A stretch of 64,000 nucleotides of DNA from Archangium sp. (GTDB taxonomy: Bacteria; Myxococcota; Myxococcia; Myxococcales; Myxococcaceae). The notes below the pieces were generated by a model that had not been told where the DNA came from, did not search any database, and saw only the letters and a program-made list of their open reading frames with translations. The stretch spans positions 124,001 to 188,000 of the forward strand of contig JALHMW010000003.1 in the NCBI GenBank assembly GCA_022843845.1, written 5' to 3'. The position numbers and the translations under genes are program-made. Of the stretch, positions 49,601 through 56,662 are shown piece after piece (within the stretch, counting starts at the first letter, position 1; each line of letters starts with the position of its first letter).

Positions 49601-49716
49601 TTGAGCTGGGCCGAGCTGGCCGTAATGCTATTGGCCGAGTTCGTCGTCACCGAGGGCGCCGCCGCGAACACGGGGAGCGAGAGAACCGTCACCAGCGCTG
49701 CAAATCGTCGAACCAT
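40642..49716 (-). CDS. Giant 28-repeat surface protein with MYXO-CTERM tail
   Basis: The protein is 3,024 residues from ATG 49716, which has an AGGGGTGG Shine-Dalgarno site and gives a signal peptide (MVRRFAALVTVLSLPVFAAA). It carries 28 tandem copies of a ~105-residue module resembling fibronectin-III-like beta sandwiches. Each has two conserved cysteines, in the CNDTFGTR block and in the YFCAIA strand, with GTTYYFC and FxTP framing. The C-terminus reads MGCSCS, then a hydrophobic helix (GVLAIALLLWS), then RRKRVAR: the MYXO-CTERM signal processed by myxosortase in Myxococcota. It should be a very long surface fibre anchored at the outer membrane. The function (adhesion, predation or matrix) is inferred. 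Confidence 0.9.
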   Translation of the reverse strand: MVRRFAALVTVLSLPVFAAAPSVTTNSANSITASSAQLNGTANAGGEATTGWFRHSTTSPGTCDDVFGTRVPGTLGTAVGSGTTNVPYSVSTTGLLPGTTYFFCAIVQNASGTAFGNILTFTTPALSPTVFSQAATLVTSSSAQLNGSATPNGATTTGYFRYSTSSPGSSCSISYGTRIPVTGGSALGAGNSSQNFTETVTGLLPGTTYFFCAFANNSQGTGIGVPLSLTTLVAAPTTVTSSASSITSTSATLSGTINPNGAPTTGSFRISTSNPGTCNDAFGTRVPLTGGSNMGSATFASAYAQSATGLTPGTTYFFCAIGQNSEGTTFGAVQSFATPAVPVVTSEPETFLTSTTVTLNGTANPNGSSTSGFFRYSATNPGVCNDTFGTRAPISSSLALGAGLVAVAYSQTVSGLLPGTTYYFCAIAANGVGTSFGGIRSFTTPPAIPSVSTNSATLVTGTTLTLNGTAVPRGAVATGYFRYATTNPGTCNDTFGTRAPASGGTNLGSDNTSQTFLEPITGLTRGTTYFFCAIASNSAGTGFGSPVSVTTPNIPTVTTSAVSGLGGTFATFNGVVNPNLATALAYFRFSSTDPGTCNDTFGTRAPVSSGTSISFNQSFALSVSGLTPSTTYFFCAIATNAEGTGFGAVVTFTTPNAPTMVTNPPTSLLATSVTLNGTGTPNNSSTTGWFRYASSDPGMCSDSFGFRAPFSGGTFLGSGLVAQGYSQSISLTPGTQYWYCAVGSNGVGTSFGSVQTFTAPATAPIVSTSSATLITGTTATLNGSATPRGAASTGYFRYSTTSPGTCNDSFGTRAPATGGTALGSGNSSIAYGEALTGLLPGTTYYFCAIAQNAVGTGLGNVLSFATPNVPIVFTSAANSITGTSAFLNGSANPQGASAIGYFRYGVTDPGTCNDSYGTRAPVSSGTSLGSGFSNTPFSVSLTSLSPGTTYYVCALASNSVGVGVGLPVTFATPAAPTVTTLPATSVSATAGTLNATGIPNGSSATGWFRYATTDPGSCNDVFGTRAPLSGGNALGSGSSTTPFSVTPMALLPGTTYYFCAIASNAVGTSFGAVLSFTTPALQPLVTSASTSFISDTSATLNGSSTPRGDATTAWFRYATSNPGACNDAFGTRTPSSGGTSVGSGNTAQTFTQLLTGLAPSTTYYWCAIAQNAIGTTFGSIVTFTTVALPTTITQAASPVTSTTATLNSTITPNGTSTTAWFRYSLTDPTTCNDTFGTRTPLSGGTFVGSGSTASSNAASIASLLPGNTYYFCAIAQNTIGTQLGALLTFTTPPQVPGVTTGAPTILSATTGTFNGSANPNGAAATAWFRFATSNPGVCNDAFGTRVPATGGTAIPFGNSPVVYSQPVTGLSTGTTYYVCAIAQNSVGISFGSVLTITTPGLPTATTVSATAVTSSGALLNGTGNPNRADTTGYFRYSTTNPTSCDDVFGTRAPATGGSPLGNGTSAVSYSQSLTGLAAGTTFYFCAISDNVVGKSYGAVQQFTTLNAPTMVTGAATLVTATGATLNATGNPNNASTTGWFRYSTVNPVTCDNTFGTRQPSSGGYPLGAGNTATAYSGAITGLFAGTTYYVCAVGSNAAGTSFGAVETFVTPGPPAVVTSPIATFGSTTATLEGTANPNVGATTGWFRYSTSFISTCNDSFGTRVPATGGTSLGSGTMPAPFSELVSGLLPATTYYFCAIASNSAGTRVGVVRSFTTTAAPAVITSAATLVTGTSATLNGSANPRGTAGTGWFRYAATSPGTCNDTFGTRVSMAGTSLGSGSTSVAFAEPITGLVQGTTYFFCALASNAIGTTPGPLLSFTTPAAPTVTTNAATSVLGSTATFNGAANPNRATTTGWFRYATTSPGTCDDTFGTRFPASSGSNLGAGSISTTYSQFVTGLSSSTTYYYCAIAQNSEGTAFGTVQTFTTLAAPTVTTQVATNVTGSSATLNGQGTPIGSAATGWFRYSTVNPVTCNDTFGTRTPFSGGTSLGSGTSAVPFLANVVGLAPGTTYYFCAIASNAVGTGVGTVQTFSTPGAPTVTTVAPSGVSSSVATLNGSADPRGSDTTGFFRFSTTSPGVCNTTFGIRAPGAGGTTILASAGVSPFSASLSGLAPSTTYYYCAIGTNSVGTTLGTLTSFTTPTGPTVTTSAATGVTGTGATLNASVNPLGSATTAWFRFSAVNPGSCNDTFGTRAPIVAINVGGGNSPTAASTTLSGLTGATTYYFCVIAQNGNGTGFGSVLTFFTPGAPTVTSTAAANVTSAAALVGGTVNPGADATTAWVRYSTTSPGTCNDTFGTRFPATGGASLGSGTTPQSFTQNLTGLTGATTYFFCAIAQNSIGTSFGTVLSFTTLAAPAVTTAAATAVTSASATLNGSGTPFGAATTGYFRYATTSPTTCNDTFGTRAPATGGSALGSGGTAVAFTQALTSLTPGATYFFCAIASNSVGLSFGTVLSFTTGAAPPAATTQAATMVTGVSARLNGTGTANGSASTGFFRYGTTNPGTCTDTFGTRAPATGGTSVGSGSTATPFNEAIVGLMPGTAYFFCAGATSTAGTTFGAVQTFTTPRTPTVTTTTGQPTTATQATVNGTVTPNGDAATAYFRFGTTNPGMCTDTFGTRFPTTGGIAVPAGAMSQAVSQQLTGLTGGTRYFFCAAATNVVGTSFGTVQSFTTPGVPVVVTSSASQLNGATPRLNGSVNPTGAPTIAWFRLATVDPGTCNDTFGRRAPATGGSTVPAGTMDTPFSEVVTGLDAGATYFFCAIAENPLGKSFGQVLQFNSFAPPPVVTTGMATDVIGTSATVSGTVNPNGTTATGWFRYADVMPTSCDDLFGTRVPAMGGMTLGAGTTAAPYTLAISGLRPNTKYYFCAVASNMGGAAFGALQEFQTTSAPPIAKTVSIEPQADGTVVFKGTVNPNGSASTAAFRYGASNPGSCTFGFGTRVPTVAIDVPAGFTDVPLSQVASDIRPGTYFGCLFSQNFAGDGPGEVVTFTVEGAKMGCSCSTGLEGMGTNGVLAIALLLWSRRKRVAR
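40760..49650 (-). repeat. 28 tandem ~315-bp coding repeats
   Basis: The DNA of the giant gene repeats with a period of about 315-320 bp, with the CNDTFGTR-coding block as the most constant core. Repeats differ clearly from each other, so they are old enough to have diverged, but blocks remain similar enough to permit recombination and copy-number change. The boundaries given are approximate. Confidence 0.85.
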
Positions 49717-49829
49717 GAACCACCCCTGTCGGGCGCGTAGACCCGCGAATCCCGGTCGGTGTGCACCTTTTCCCTCCACGGTCCTGGAGTGCGCGGCGCG
49801 TCGATATTTCCGGCCTTTACGGAACATCC

Positions 49830-49976
49830 ATGGCGCACCCTGCCCTCACGCCGTCGACTGCCGTCTCGCTCGCCGACGCTGCCTCTCGCGGCGACACCGA
49901 GGCGATGGCGAAGCTGCTCAAGAATGACCCGCGCGGCCCAGGCGCTGCTCAGCCGAACCCGCCCGCACGTTGCTGA
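49830..49976 (+). pseudogene. Short ankyrin-like fragment
   Basis: ATG 49830 opens a 48-codon frame whose residues 12-30 (VSLADAASRGDTEAMAKLL) look like an ankyrin repeat helix pair, followed by a stop after ~20 more residues. A shifted frame continues with plausible coding text (TLLMSPSSRARAGDEL) to ~50073. This may be the remnant of a frameshifted ankyrin-repeat gene or merely chance. The stretch 49717-50134 is otherwise intergenic between the giant gene and rpoZ. Confidence 0.3.
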
Positions 49977-50070
49977 TGTCGCCCAGCAGTCGCGCTCGTG
50001 CAGGCGACGAGCTCACCGCGCGCTGCGCGAACGGCCTGGGAGCCCCTGACGCCGGCACCTGTCAGGCGCC

Positions 50071-50099
50071 TTGACGTGGTGGGCAGCGCCGCCTAAGCA
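50071..50099 (+). promoter_or_regulatory. Candidate sigma70-type promoter of rpoZ
   Basis: TTGACG at 50071-50076 and TAAGCA at 50094-50099 are separated by 17 bp. The -35 is good and the -10 is weak. The element would place the transcription start near 50106, leaving a ~30-nt leader before rpoZ. Confidence 0.4.
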
Positions 50100-50134
50100 C
50101 CCCACTCCGTTTCACCCTTGTCAGGAGCAGCTCC

Positions 50135-50374
50135 ATGGCTCGCGTCACCGTCGAAGATGCCCTCCCCTACGTCGACAACCGCTTCGCCCTCGTTCTCCTC
50201 GCGGCCAAGCGCGCTCGTCAGCTGATGGCCGGCGCCCGCCCGATGGTCGAGACGTCGAAGAACAAGTCGTGCGTGCTCTCGCTCCGTGAAGTCGCCACCG
50301 GCCGCGTTCGGTTCGACCGCGATGTCCGCCAGGCGCTCATGGGCCGCTACGACGCCCCCGGCGCGCGCAGCTAA
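50135..50374 (+). CDS. rpoZ: DNA-directed RNA polymerase omega subunit
   Basis: This 79-residue protein helps assemble RNA polymerase and is the subunit bound by (p)ppGpp regulation in many bacteria. [20 protein letters not shown] and [16 protein letters not shown] match the conserved N-terminal part of omega. It starts with ATG 50135 after a GGAGCAG ribosome site. It is a single gene here, not followed by spoT or gmk as in E. coli. Confidence 0.95.
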   Translation: MARVTVEDALPYVDNRFALVLLAAKRARQLMAGARPMVETSKNKSCVLSLREVATGRVRFDRDVRQALMGRYDAPGARS

Positions 50375-50443
50375 GTCGCGGTCAGTCAGCGTTGCCGCTG
50401 AGCCGACGCCTCCTCCGGACACCCGGTGGGGGCGTCTGGCGTT

Positions 50444-51058
50444 TCAGGGCAGCGGAATCGTCAGCCCGCCGGCGTTCACCCGGCCCGGTGCGTCGGGCAT
50501 CGGCCGCAGGTCGAGCAGGCCCCGGTTGTACGTCGCGACGGCGCTCGTGAACTGGGTGCTGGCCGAGATCGAGAACGGCAACGCCACCAAGACGAGGGTC
50601 ATCGCCACCAGGTCGAGCACGAGCCCGGCGATCAACAACGGCAGGAACGCTCCCGACGCGAGCAACGGAGCCAGGAGGACCAGGGCCGTCCCTCCCCCCA
50701 GCGCCGCCAGCCCGACGATCTGAAGCGTCGACGAGGTCCGGAAGTTCTCCTGCGCCTTCTGCGCGAGCCCATACGCCTCGGGGACCAGCTTGAACGCGTC
50801 GGGAAAGTCGTCGTCCTTGAGGCTGAAGGTGTGCTCCCGCTGGCGAAGGCGCAGCGCGCCCTGACTCATGTCCGGGTCGAGCGTGAGCAGGTGACGATCG
50901 ACGAACTGCGCGAAGGCCTTCACCTCGGCCGGCTCGTCGGCGGGCGGCTTCATGGCCTCGCTCGAATTCACCAGGGTCGTGGCCGGATCGCCTGCTGACA
51001 CCACCGGTGGCGCCGACGGAGCCTGCGACATCAGGAGACAGACGAACGAGAGCATCAT
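50444..51058 (-). CDS. Hypothetical membrane protein
   Basis: This 204-residue protein begins with MMLSFVCLLMSQAPSA, a possible signal peptide. Residues ~25-105 are polar, and two hydrophobic helices follow (residues ~112-135 and ~140-165: LQIVGLAALGGGTALVLLAP and FLPLLIAGLVLDLVAMTLVLVA). No motif was recognised. It ends convergently with rpoZ, 69 nt apart, and follows the Nudix gene on the same strand. Confidence 0.7.
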   Translation of the reverse strand: MMLSFVCLLMSQAPSAPPVVSAGDPATTLVNSSEAMKPPADEPAEVKAFAQFVDRHLLTLDPDMSQGALRLRQREHTFSLKDDDFPDAFKLVPEAYGLAQKAQENFRTSSTLQIVGLAALGGGTALVLLAPLLASGAFLPLLIAGLVLDLVAMTLVLVALPFSISASTQFTSAVATYNRGLLDLRPMPDAPGRVNAGGLTIPLP

Positions 51059-51091
51059 GGGGTGGCCGGACGGAGGTCGATGCCGCTCATT

Positions 51092-51547
51092 TCACGGCGC
51101 CTTCGGAATCAACAGGCCCTTCGCTTTGCCTGCCATCTCACGCTCGCCCGGGTACGTGAGCCTCGCGAGCGCCTCATCGAGCGGGAGCCAGAACGCACGA
51201 TCGACCTCTTTGCGCATCTGCTCGGTCAGCACGTCGATCTCGCCGGACTGGTAGCGGAACAAGAAGAACGCGACCTCTTTGAAGATGGTGTTGCCCCGCC
51301 AGCGGTAGACGTACTTCACGTCACCGAGCTTCTGCTCGAGCGTCGCGACGAGCCCGGTCTCTTCCTGCACTTCGCGCGTGGCGGCCTGCTCGGCGTTCTC
51401 GCCCGGGTCGATGTGGCCCTTGGGGAGCGCGGTGACCGACTTGCCCGCCGGCCGAATCACGGCGACCTCGAGGACCCCTGCGACGTCCCGAATGACGATG
51501 CCTCCGGCTGAGAACTCCCGCGTCGAAGTCACGTCGCGGTTGTACAC
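51092..51547 (-). CDS. Nudix hydrolase
   Basis: This 151-residue protein from GTG 51547 contains a complete Nudix box: GHIDPGENAEQAATREVQEE followed by TG, fitting GX5EX7REUXEEXGU. The family cleaves nucleoside diphosphates linked to another group; sequence resembles the small mutT/ADP-ribose or diadenosine-polyphosphate branch, e.g. PKGHIDPGE. A specific substrate cannot be assigned. It sits between a membrane-protein gene and an unknown gene on the same strand. Confidence 0.92.
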   Translation of the reverse strand: MYNRDVTSTREFSAGGIVIRDVAGVLEVAVIRPAGKSVTALPKGHIDPGENAEQAATREVQEETGLVATLEQKLGDVKYVYRWRGNTIFKEVAFFLFRYQSGEIDVLTEQMRKEVDRAFWLPLDEALARLTYPGEREMAGKAKGLLIPKAP

Positions 51548-51580
51548 CAGAGCGCGGCGAGCGCCGTCTGCTGCGTTGGG

Positions 51581-52213
51581 TCAGCGCGCGAAATAGGCGA
51601 GCTTGGCTTCCGCGCCGAGCCGGTAGCTGTGCCGGAGCTCCGACAGCAACGTGTCGAGCCGGCGCTCCCGAATCGCAGGCAGCAGCCGCGCGCAGTACCG
51701 ACGCGCGAGCCGGTTGGCCTCGGTGTACCGCCACCTCTCTGGCCCGGTCAGCCGCTCGGCGTACCGCACGCGCTCGAACAAGGTGCCCATCAACCGCGAC
51801 GCCCACGCCGCCGCGTGCTCGCCCCAACGGAGCAACGTACACACCGCGAACTTGTCGACCTCGGCCTGCGCTTCGAGCTCGAGCATCGACACCCGCCGCT
51901 CGAGGTTGGCCGTCTGCGCGACGTAGAGGAAATGAGAGACGCCCTCGGTCACCTCACAGAAGCCGCCGAGCTCCTGATCGAGCAACGCGTCGGGCTGGGT
52001 CTCGAGGCGAGAGACGCGCTCCAGCATCGCGGGCTCGAGGTAGAGCGCGAGATCGAGCGTCTCGCCGTCGTGCGCCACCAGCAGCTCTTCACGAGAACGG
52101 CCGGTGCCGCCGAGCTCCTTCGCGGCCTCGGCGTCGACGAGGAAGTCGCGCGCCCGGTATTCGCAGCGAATGCCGTAGAGCGTCTCGAGCTGGGCCTGCA
52201 GCGCGTCGAGCAT
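51581..52213 (-). CDS. Hypothetical protein (conserved in myxobacteria, likely)
   Basis: This 210-residue soluble protein has no signal peptide. It is mixed alpha/beta at the start (LDALQAQLETLYGIRCEYRARDFLVDAE) and then helix-rich, with SHFLYVAQTANLERRVSML and a C-terminal helical bundle ending AKLAYFAR. No catalytic motif was recognised. It lies 12 nt downstream of the 52226-52822 gene on the same strand, so the two probably form an operon. Confidence 0.7.
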   Translation of the reverse strand: MLDALQAQLETLYGIRCEYRARDFLVDAEAAKELGGTGRSREELLVAHDGETLDLALYLEPAMLERVSRLETQPDALLDQELGGFCEVTEGVSHFLYVAQTANLERRVSMLELEAQAEVDKFAVCTLLRWGEHAAAWASRLMGTLFERVRYAERLTGPERWRYTEANRLARRYCARLLPAIRERRLDTLLSELRHSYRLGAEAKLAYFAR

Positions 52214-52225
52214 GGGATTTCAGTT

Positions 52226-52822
52226 TCAGTTCGCGAGGATCTTCTTCTTCGGCAACAGCCCCGCGTCCATCAGCACGGCCTCGAGCCGCGCATCGCCCGT
52301 CTTCGCCCACGTCTCGAACACACGCATCTGGCCCTGCGGCCCCGAAGCGACCTGGCCGCGCGCGGCGATCTCCTGGAGCACCTCGACCAGCGACGTGAAC
52401 TTCTGATCGAGCTCCATGTAGACGTGGCTGAAGCTGCTCGACGGCGCAAGGTCGGCGATCGCCGCGTACGCCTTGCGGCCCATCTGCATGTAGTAGTCGG
52501 CGCCCACCACGCGGTCCTGCAGCGACTGCTGGAAGAAGCCTGCGGTGTAGAGCGACTGATCGCCGAGCTGACGCAGGGTGCGAATGCGCTGATCCCGCTC
52601 CTGCTGCAGCGCGCGGGTGTACATGATCGCCAGCGGCTCCGAGTCCTTCTTGCCCTCGAGGTCCTGGGTGAAGAGCTTCTCGGCGGCGGCGAACTCGCTC
52701 AGCAGGTTCACCACGTAGAACTCGGTCACCTCCGCCAGGCTGACCCGCTGCCGCTGGATGACCTCTTCCACCAGCAGCTTGAAGAACTCTTTGAGCGACC
52801 CCGACAGCACCAGTTGCGACAT
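52226..52822 (-). CDS. Hypothetical protein (conserved in myxobacteria, likely)
   Basis: The protein is 198 residues from ATG 52822, preferred because AAGGAG sits about 7 nt upstream; the open frame to 52840 lacks such a site. It is almost entirely alpha-helical (LKEFFKLLVEEVIQRQRVSLAEV, RALQQERDQRIRTLRQLGDQ), rich in Gln, Glu and Leu, and lacks known motifs. It is divergent from groES across the CIRCE region, so its promoter may share that intergenic stretch. Confidence 0.72.
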   Translation of the reverse strand: MSQLVLSGSLKEFFKLLVEEVIQRQRVSLAEVTEFYVVNLLSEFAAAEKLFTQDLEGKKDSEPLAIMYTRALQQERDQRIRTLRQLGDQSLYTAGFFQQSLQDRVVGADYYMQMGRKAYAAIADLAPSSSFSHVYMELDQKFTSLVEVLQEIAARGQVASGPQGQMRVFETWAKTGDARLEAVLMDAGLLPKKKILAN

Positions 52823-52953
52823 CGTCGACTCCTTCATCACGCGATGGGTCGACTGCTACCCATCGAAGAGGCGAAGTGCCCGCCCCTCCATGTCGATCGT
52901 ATCGACACAGGGCCGTGACTTCAAAAAGAGCACTGGAATTTCAGTCGGTTGCG

Positions 52954-53025
52954 CTGGCACTCCGAGCGAGCGACCGCCAATCGGAGCTCAGGTCAACGTT
53001 GGCACTCGATAGGCCCGAGCGCCAG
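52954..53025. promoter_or_regulatory. Two degenerate CIRCE-like elements upstream of groESL
   Basis: Two copies of the CIRCE geometry are visible before the promoter. 52954-52980: CTGGCACTC, 9-bp spacer, GACCGCCAA. 52999-53025: TTGGCACTC, 9-bp spacer, GAGCGCCAG. Each has a near-perfect left half and a 7-of-9 match in the right half. Known CIRCE sites bind HrcA; these weaker copies may extend the repressor contact or mark a decayed duplication. Confidence 0.55.
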
Positions 53026-53033
53026 GTTGCGCC

Positions 53034-53062
53034 TTGACCGCACGAGGATGGTGGTTATATCC
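53034..53062 (+). promoter_or_regulatory. Sigma70-type groES promoter
   Basis: TTGACC at 53034-53039 and TATATC at 53057-53062 are spaced by 17 bp. The inferred start near 53069 would place the perfect CIRCE operator (53078-53104) in the early transcribed region, the standard arrangement for HrcA control. Confidence 0.7.
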
Positions 53063-53077
53063 GGGGCACCTCAAGCC

Positions 53078-53104
53078 TTGGCACTCGCCTCTCGTGAGTG
53101 CCAA
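53078..53104. promoter_or_regulatory. Perfect CIRCE operator (HrcA site)
   Basis: TTGGCACTC, 9-bp spacer, GAGTGCCAA is a perfect inverted repeat that matches the CIRCE consensus (TTAGCACTC-N9-GAGTGCTAA) with one symmetric substitution. It lies in the groES leader, 41 nt before the groES ATG, so groESL is most likely repressed by HrcA; hrcA itself is not in this window. Confidence 0.9.
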
Positions 53105-53144
53105 TTCTCAACGGCAGCACCGTCAACCCCCAAGGAGAGACCCC

Positions 53145-53435
53145 ATGAAGATTCGTCCCCTGCACGACCGCCTCATCGTCAAGCGCCTCACGGAAGAGGC
53201 GAAGACCAAGGGCGGCATCATCATTCCGGACAGCGCCAAGGAGAAGCCCCTCGAGGCGAAGGTGGTCGCGGTCGGCAATGGCAAGATCCTCGAGGACGGC
53301 AAGGTTCGCCCGATGGACATCAAGGCCGGCGACACCATTCTCTTCAGCAAGTACGCGGGCACCGAGATCAAGATCGAGGGCGATGAGCACCTGATCCTGC
53401 GCGAGGAAGACGTCCTCGGCGTGATCGAGAAGTAA
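53145..53435 (+). CDS. groES: Co-chaperonin GroES
   Basis: This 96-residue co-chaperonin forms the heptameric lid of GroEL. ATG 53145 follows AAGGAGAGACCCC, an excellent Shine-Dalgarno site; a longer open frame from 53034 passes through the CIRCE site and is not used. [15 protein letters not shown], the mobile-loop KGGIIIPD segment and the C-terminal [13 protein letters not shown] are standard. It is followed by groEL after 36 nt. Control by HrcA/CIRCE is expected. Confidence 0.98.
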   Translation: MKIRPLHDRLIVKRLTEEAKTKGGIIIPDSAKEKPLEAKVVAVGNGKILEDGKVRPMDIKAGDTILFSKYAGTEIKIEGDEHLILREEDVLGVIEK

Positions 53436-55118
<1,683 letters not shown>

Positions 55119-55125
55119 GCCCCTC

Positions 55126-55147
55126 CGACTCGTCTTCGGACGAGTTG
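55126..55147 (+). other. TTCG-tetraloop hairpin after groEL
   Basis: CGACTCGTC-TTCG-GACGAGTTG forms a nine-pair stem, one of them G-U, closed by a very stable UUCG tetraloop 7 nt after the groEL stop. It may protect the groEL mRNA 3' end. Confidence 0.6.
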
Positions 55148-55159
55148 GGTGCTGTTCGA

Positions 55160-55199
55160 GGCCTCCGGAACCTTCACGGTTTCGGGGGCCTTCGTCTTT
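55160..55199 (+). terminator. Rho-independent terminator of groESL
   Basis: GGCCTCCGGAACC, loop TTCAC, GGTTTCGGGGGCC makes a 13-pair stem with two G-U pairs, followed by TTCGTCTTT. Together with the preceding hairpin it ends the groESL transcript. Confidence 0.8.
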
Positions 55200-55237
55200 C
55201 GTGGAGACGTCGCGCGCGTCGTGCTCAACCAGCAGCC

Positions 55238-55900
55238 ATGCGGTGGCTGCTCATCGTGGCGGTTTTGACGGCGGGTTCAGCTCGGGCCCAGGCGATGGAG
55301 CATGAGCTCGCGAGCTGGTCGCTGCTGACGGTGTGGGGCGGCGAAGGCAAGGCCCGCTGGTTCGCCGAAGCGCAGTCGCGGGTGAGCCTGTCGACGGGCG
55401 GCTTCGATCGGCTCCTCCTTCGGCCTGCGGTGGGCTTTCAGCTGACGCCGGAGGTGTCGCTCTGGGTCGGCTACGGGTGGACGCCCTCGTTCACGCCGTC
55501 GTACCGGGACGAGCAGCGGCCGTGGCAGCAGCTGCTGGTGGAGCAGAAGTTCGGGGTGGTGAGCCTGGTGAACCGGTTCCGCACCGAAGAGCGCTTCATC
55601 GCCGATACCAGCGGGCCCTCGTACCGGCTGCGGCACATGGTGCGCGCGGTGATCCGCTTCGGGCCCGAGTCTCCCTGGGGCCTCGCGGTGTTCGACGAGC
55701 TCTTCGTCACCTTGAACTCGGTCGAGCGTGGGCCCGCCGCCGGCTTCGATCAGAACCGCGCGTTCGCCGGGGTGAACGTGAAGGTGGCCGAGTGGCAGTT
55801 CGAGCTTGGGTACATGAACAATGTCGTCAACCGCCCTGCCCCGCAGGCCGATCGCATGAGCCACAACGTGACGGCGATGATCGTGCTCGTCGTGCCGTGA
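55238..55900 (+). CDS. DUF2490-like outer-membrane protein
   Basis: The protein is 220 residues from ATG 55238, giving signal peptide MRWLLIVAVLTAGSARA; the longer frame to 55145 crosses the groESL terminator. Alternating-hydrophobicity strands (WSLLTVWGGEGKARWFAEAQ, LLLRPAVGFQLTPEVSLWVG, SYRLRHMVRAVIRFGPES) suggest a beta-barrel, and the overall pattern matches the DUF2490 family of presumed outer-membrane proteins. Function is unknown. It is followed convergently by a pentapeptide-repeat gene, 6 nt apart. Confidence 0.78.
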   Translation: MRWLLIVAVLTAGSARAQAMEHELASWSLLTVWGGEGKARWFAEAQSRVSLSTGGFDRLLLRPAVGFQLTPEVSLWVGYGWTPSFTPSYRDEQRPWQQLLVEQKFGVVSLVNRFRTEERFIADTSGPSYRLRHMVRAVIRFGPESPWGLAVFDELFVTLNSVERGPAAGFDQNRAFAGVNVKVAEWQFELGYMNNVVNRPAPQADRMSHNVTAMIVLVVP

Positions 55901-55906
55901 GCGGTC

Positions 55907-56401
55907 TCAGCCGCCCGGTGCGTCGTCCGCGGTGTCGACCTTCAGCGACTGCCGCTGAACCACCGACAGCGAGAGCGCACCCAGTTGTTCTCTCGTGACG
56001 ATCGCGCCATCGAGCCGCGCCCCGCTGAAGTCGCAGCCATCGAACGAAGAGCCCCGCAGATCGCAGTGTTCGAGACGGGCGTTCTCGAAGCGAGCGGCGA
56101 CGAACTGGCTGTTGCGCAGGTCGCTCTCTCGAAGGTCGGCGCTCGAGAAGTCGACGTGTTCGACGTCGCACCAGGTGATCACGCTCTGGTGCAGGTCTGC
56201 GCTCACGAACGACGAGCGGCTCAGCAGCGAGCGGCACGCGAACAGATGCGGCAGCGTGACGCGCTCGAGGGCGACGCCGGTGAGCCGCGTCCGAAAGAGA
56301 TCGATGCCCTCGACTTCGTCGTGCCGCGGCCTGCGCCGCAACAACACAGGAGGTGGCCCCTCTCCGCCGAACTCTGCCCACGATTGGAGATACGTCTTCA
56401 T
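55907..56401 (-). CDS. Pentapeptide-repeat protein
   Basis: This 164-residue protein with residues ~35-140 made of A(D/N)LxX-type pentapeptides (VSADLHQS, FSSADLRESDLRNSQF, ARFENARLEHCDLRGSSFDG) would form a right-handed quadrilateral beta-helix. Such proteins can mimic DNA (Qnr/MfpA type) or act as structural modules; this one lacks the Qnr-specific loops that could be judged by eye. No operon partner is evident. Confidence 0.88.
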   Translation of the reverse strand: MKTYLQSWAEFGGEGPPPVLLRRRPRHDEVEGIDLFRTRLTGVALERVTLPHLFACRSLLSRSSFVSADLHQSVITWCDVEHVDFSSADLRESDLRNSQFVAARFENARLEHCDLRGSSFDGCDFSGARLDGAIVTREQLGALSLSVVQRQSLKVDTADDAPGG

Positions 56402-56435
56402 TCGCCCTCGAGTTCGTGCTCCGCGCGCGGCGGAG

Positions 56436-56465
56436 GTTCAGGCGCAACCAGTGAATCGCCTGAAC
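56436..56465. repeat. Perfect 9-bp inverted repeat upstream of the pentapeptide gene
   Basis: GTTCAGGCG and CGCCTGAAC are separated by 12 nt, 35 nt upstream of the pentapeptide-repeat start. It could be an operator or the terminator of the upstream glycosyltransferase on the same strand. The rest of 56402-56662 shows no gene. Confidence 0.45.
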
Positions 56466-56662
56466 AGACCGCCGACCCTCGCGGCCGGTCAAGCAGGTCA
56501 TCAGGGACGCAGACGAGCCTGTTCGACGCCGTCCATCGATCGCGCAAGCGACTGGTTCAGCGTCTCGCTCGGTCGCTGGAGCCTGACCATCGTCGGGACG
56601 ATTCGCCGCCCGACGCCTGGCTCTGCCACTGGAGCAACGCAGAGCGAGGGACGCACCGAGGC

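Noticed and set aside
53034..53144. N-terminally extended groES starting at 53034
   Set aside because: It would translate through the promoter -10 and the CIRCE operator; ATG 53145 has an excellent ribosome site and matches the family N-terminus.
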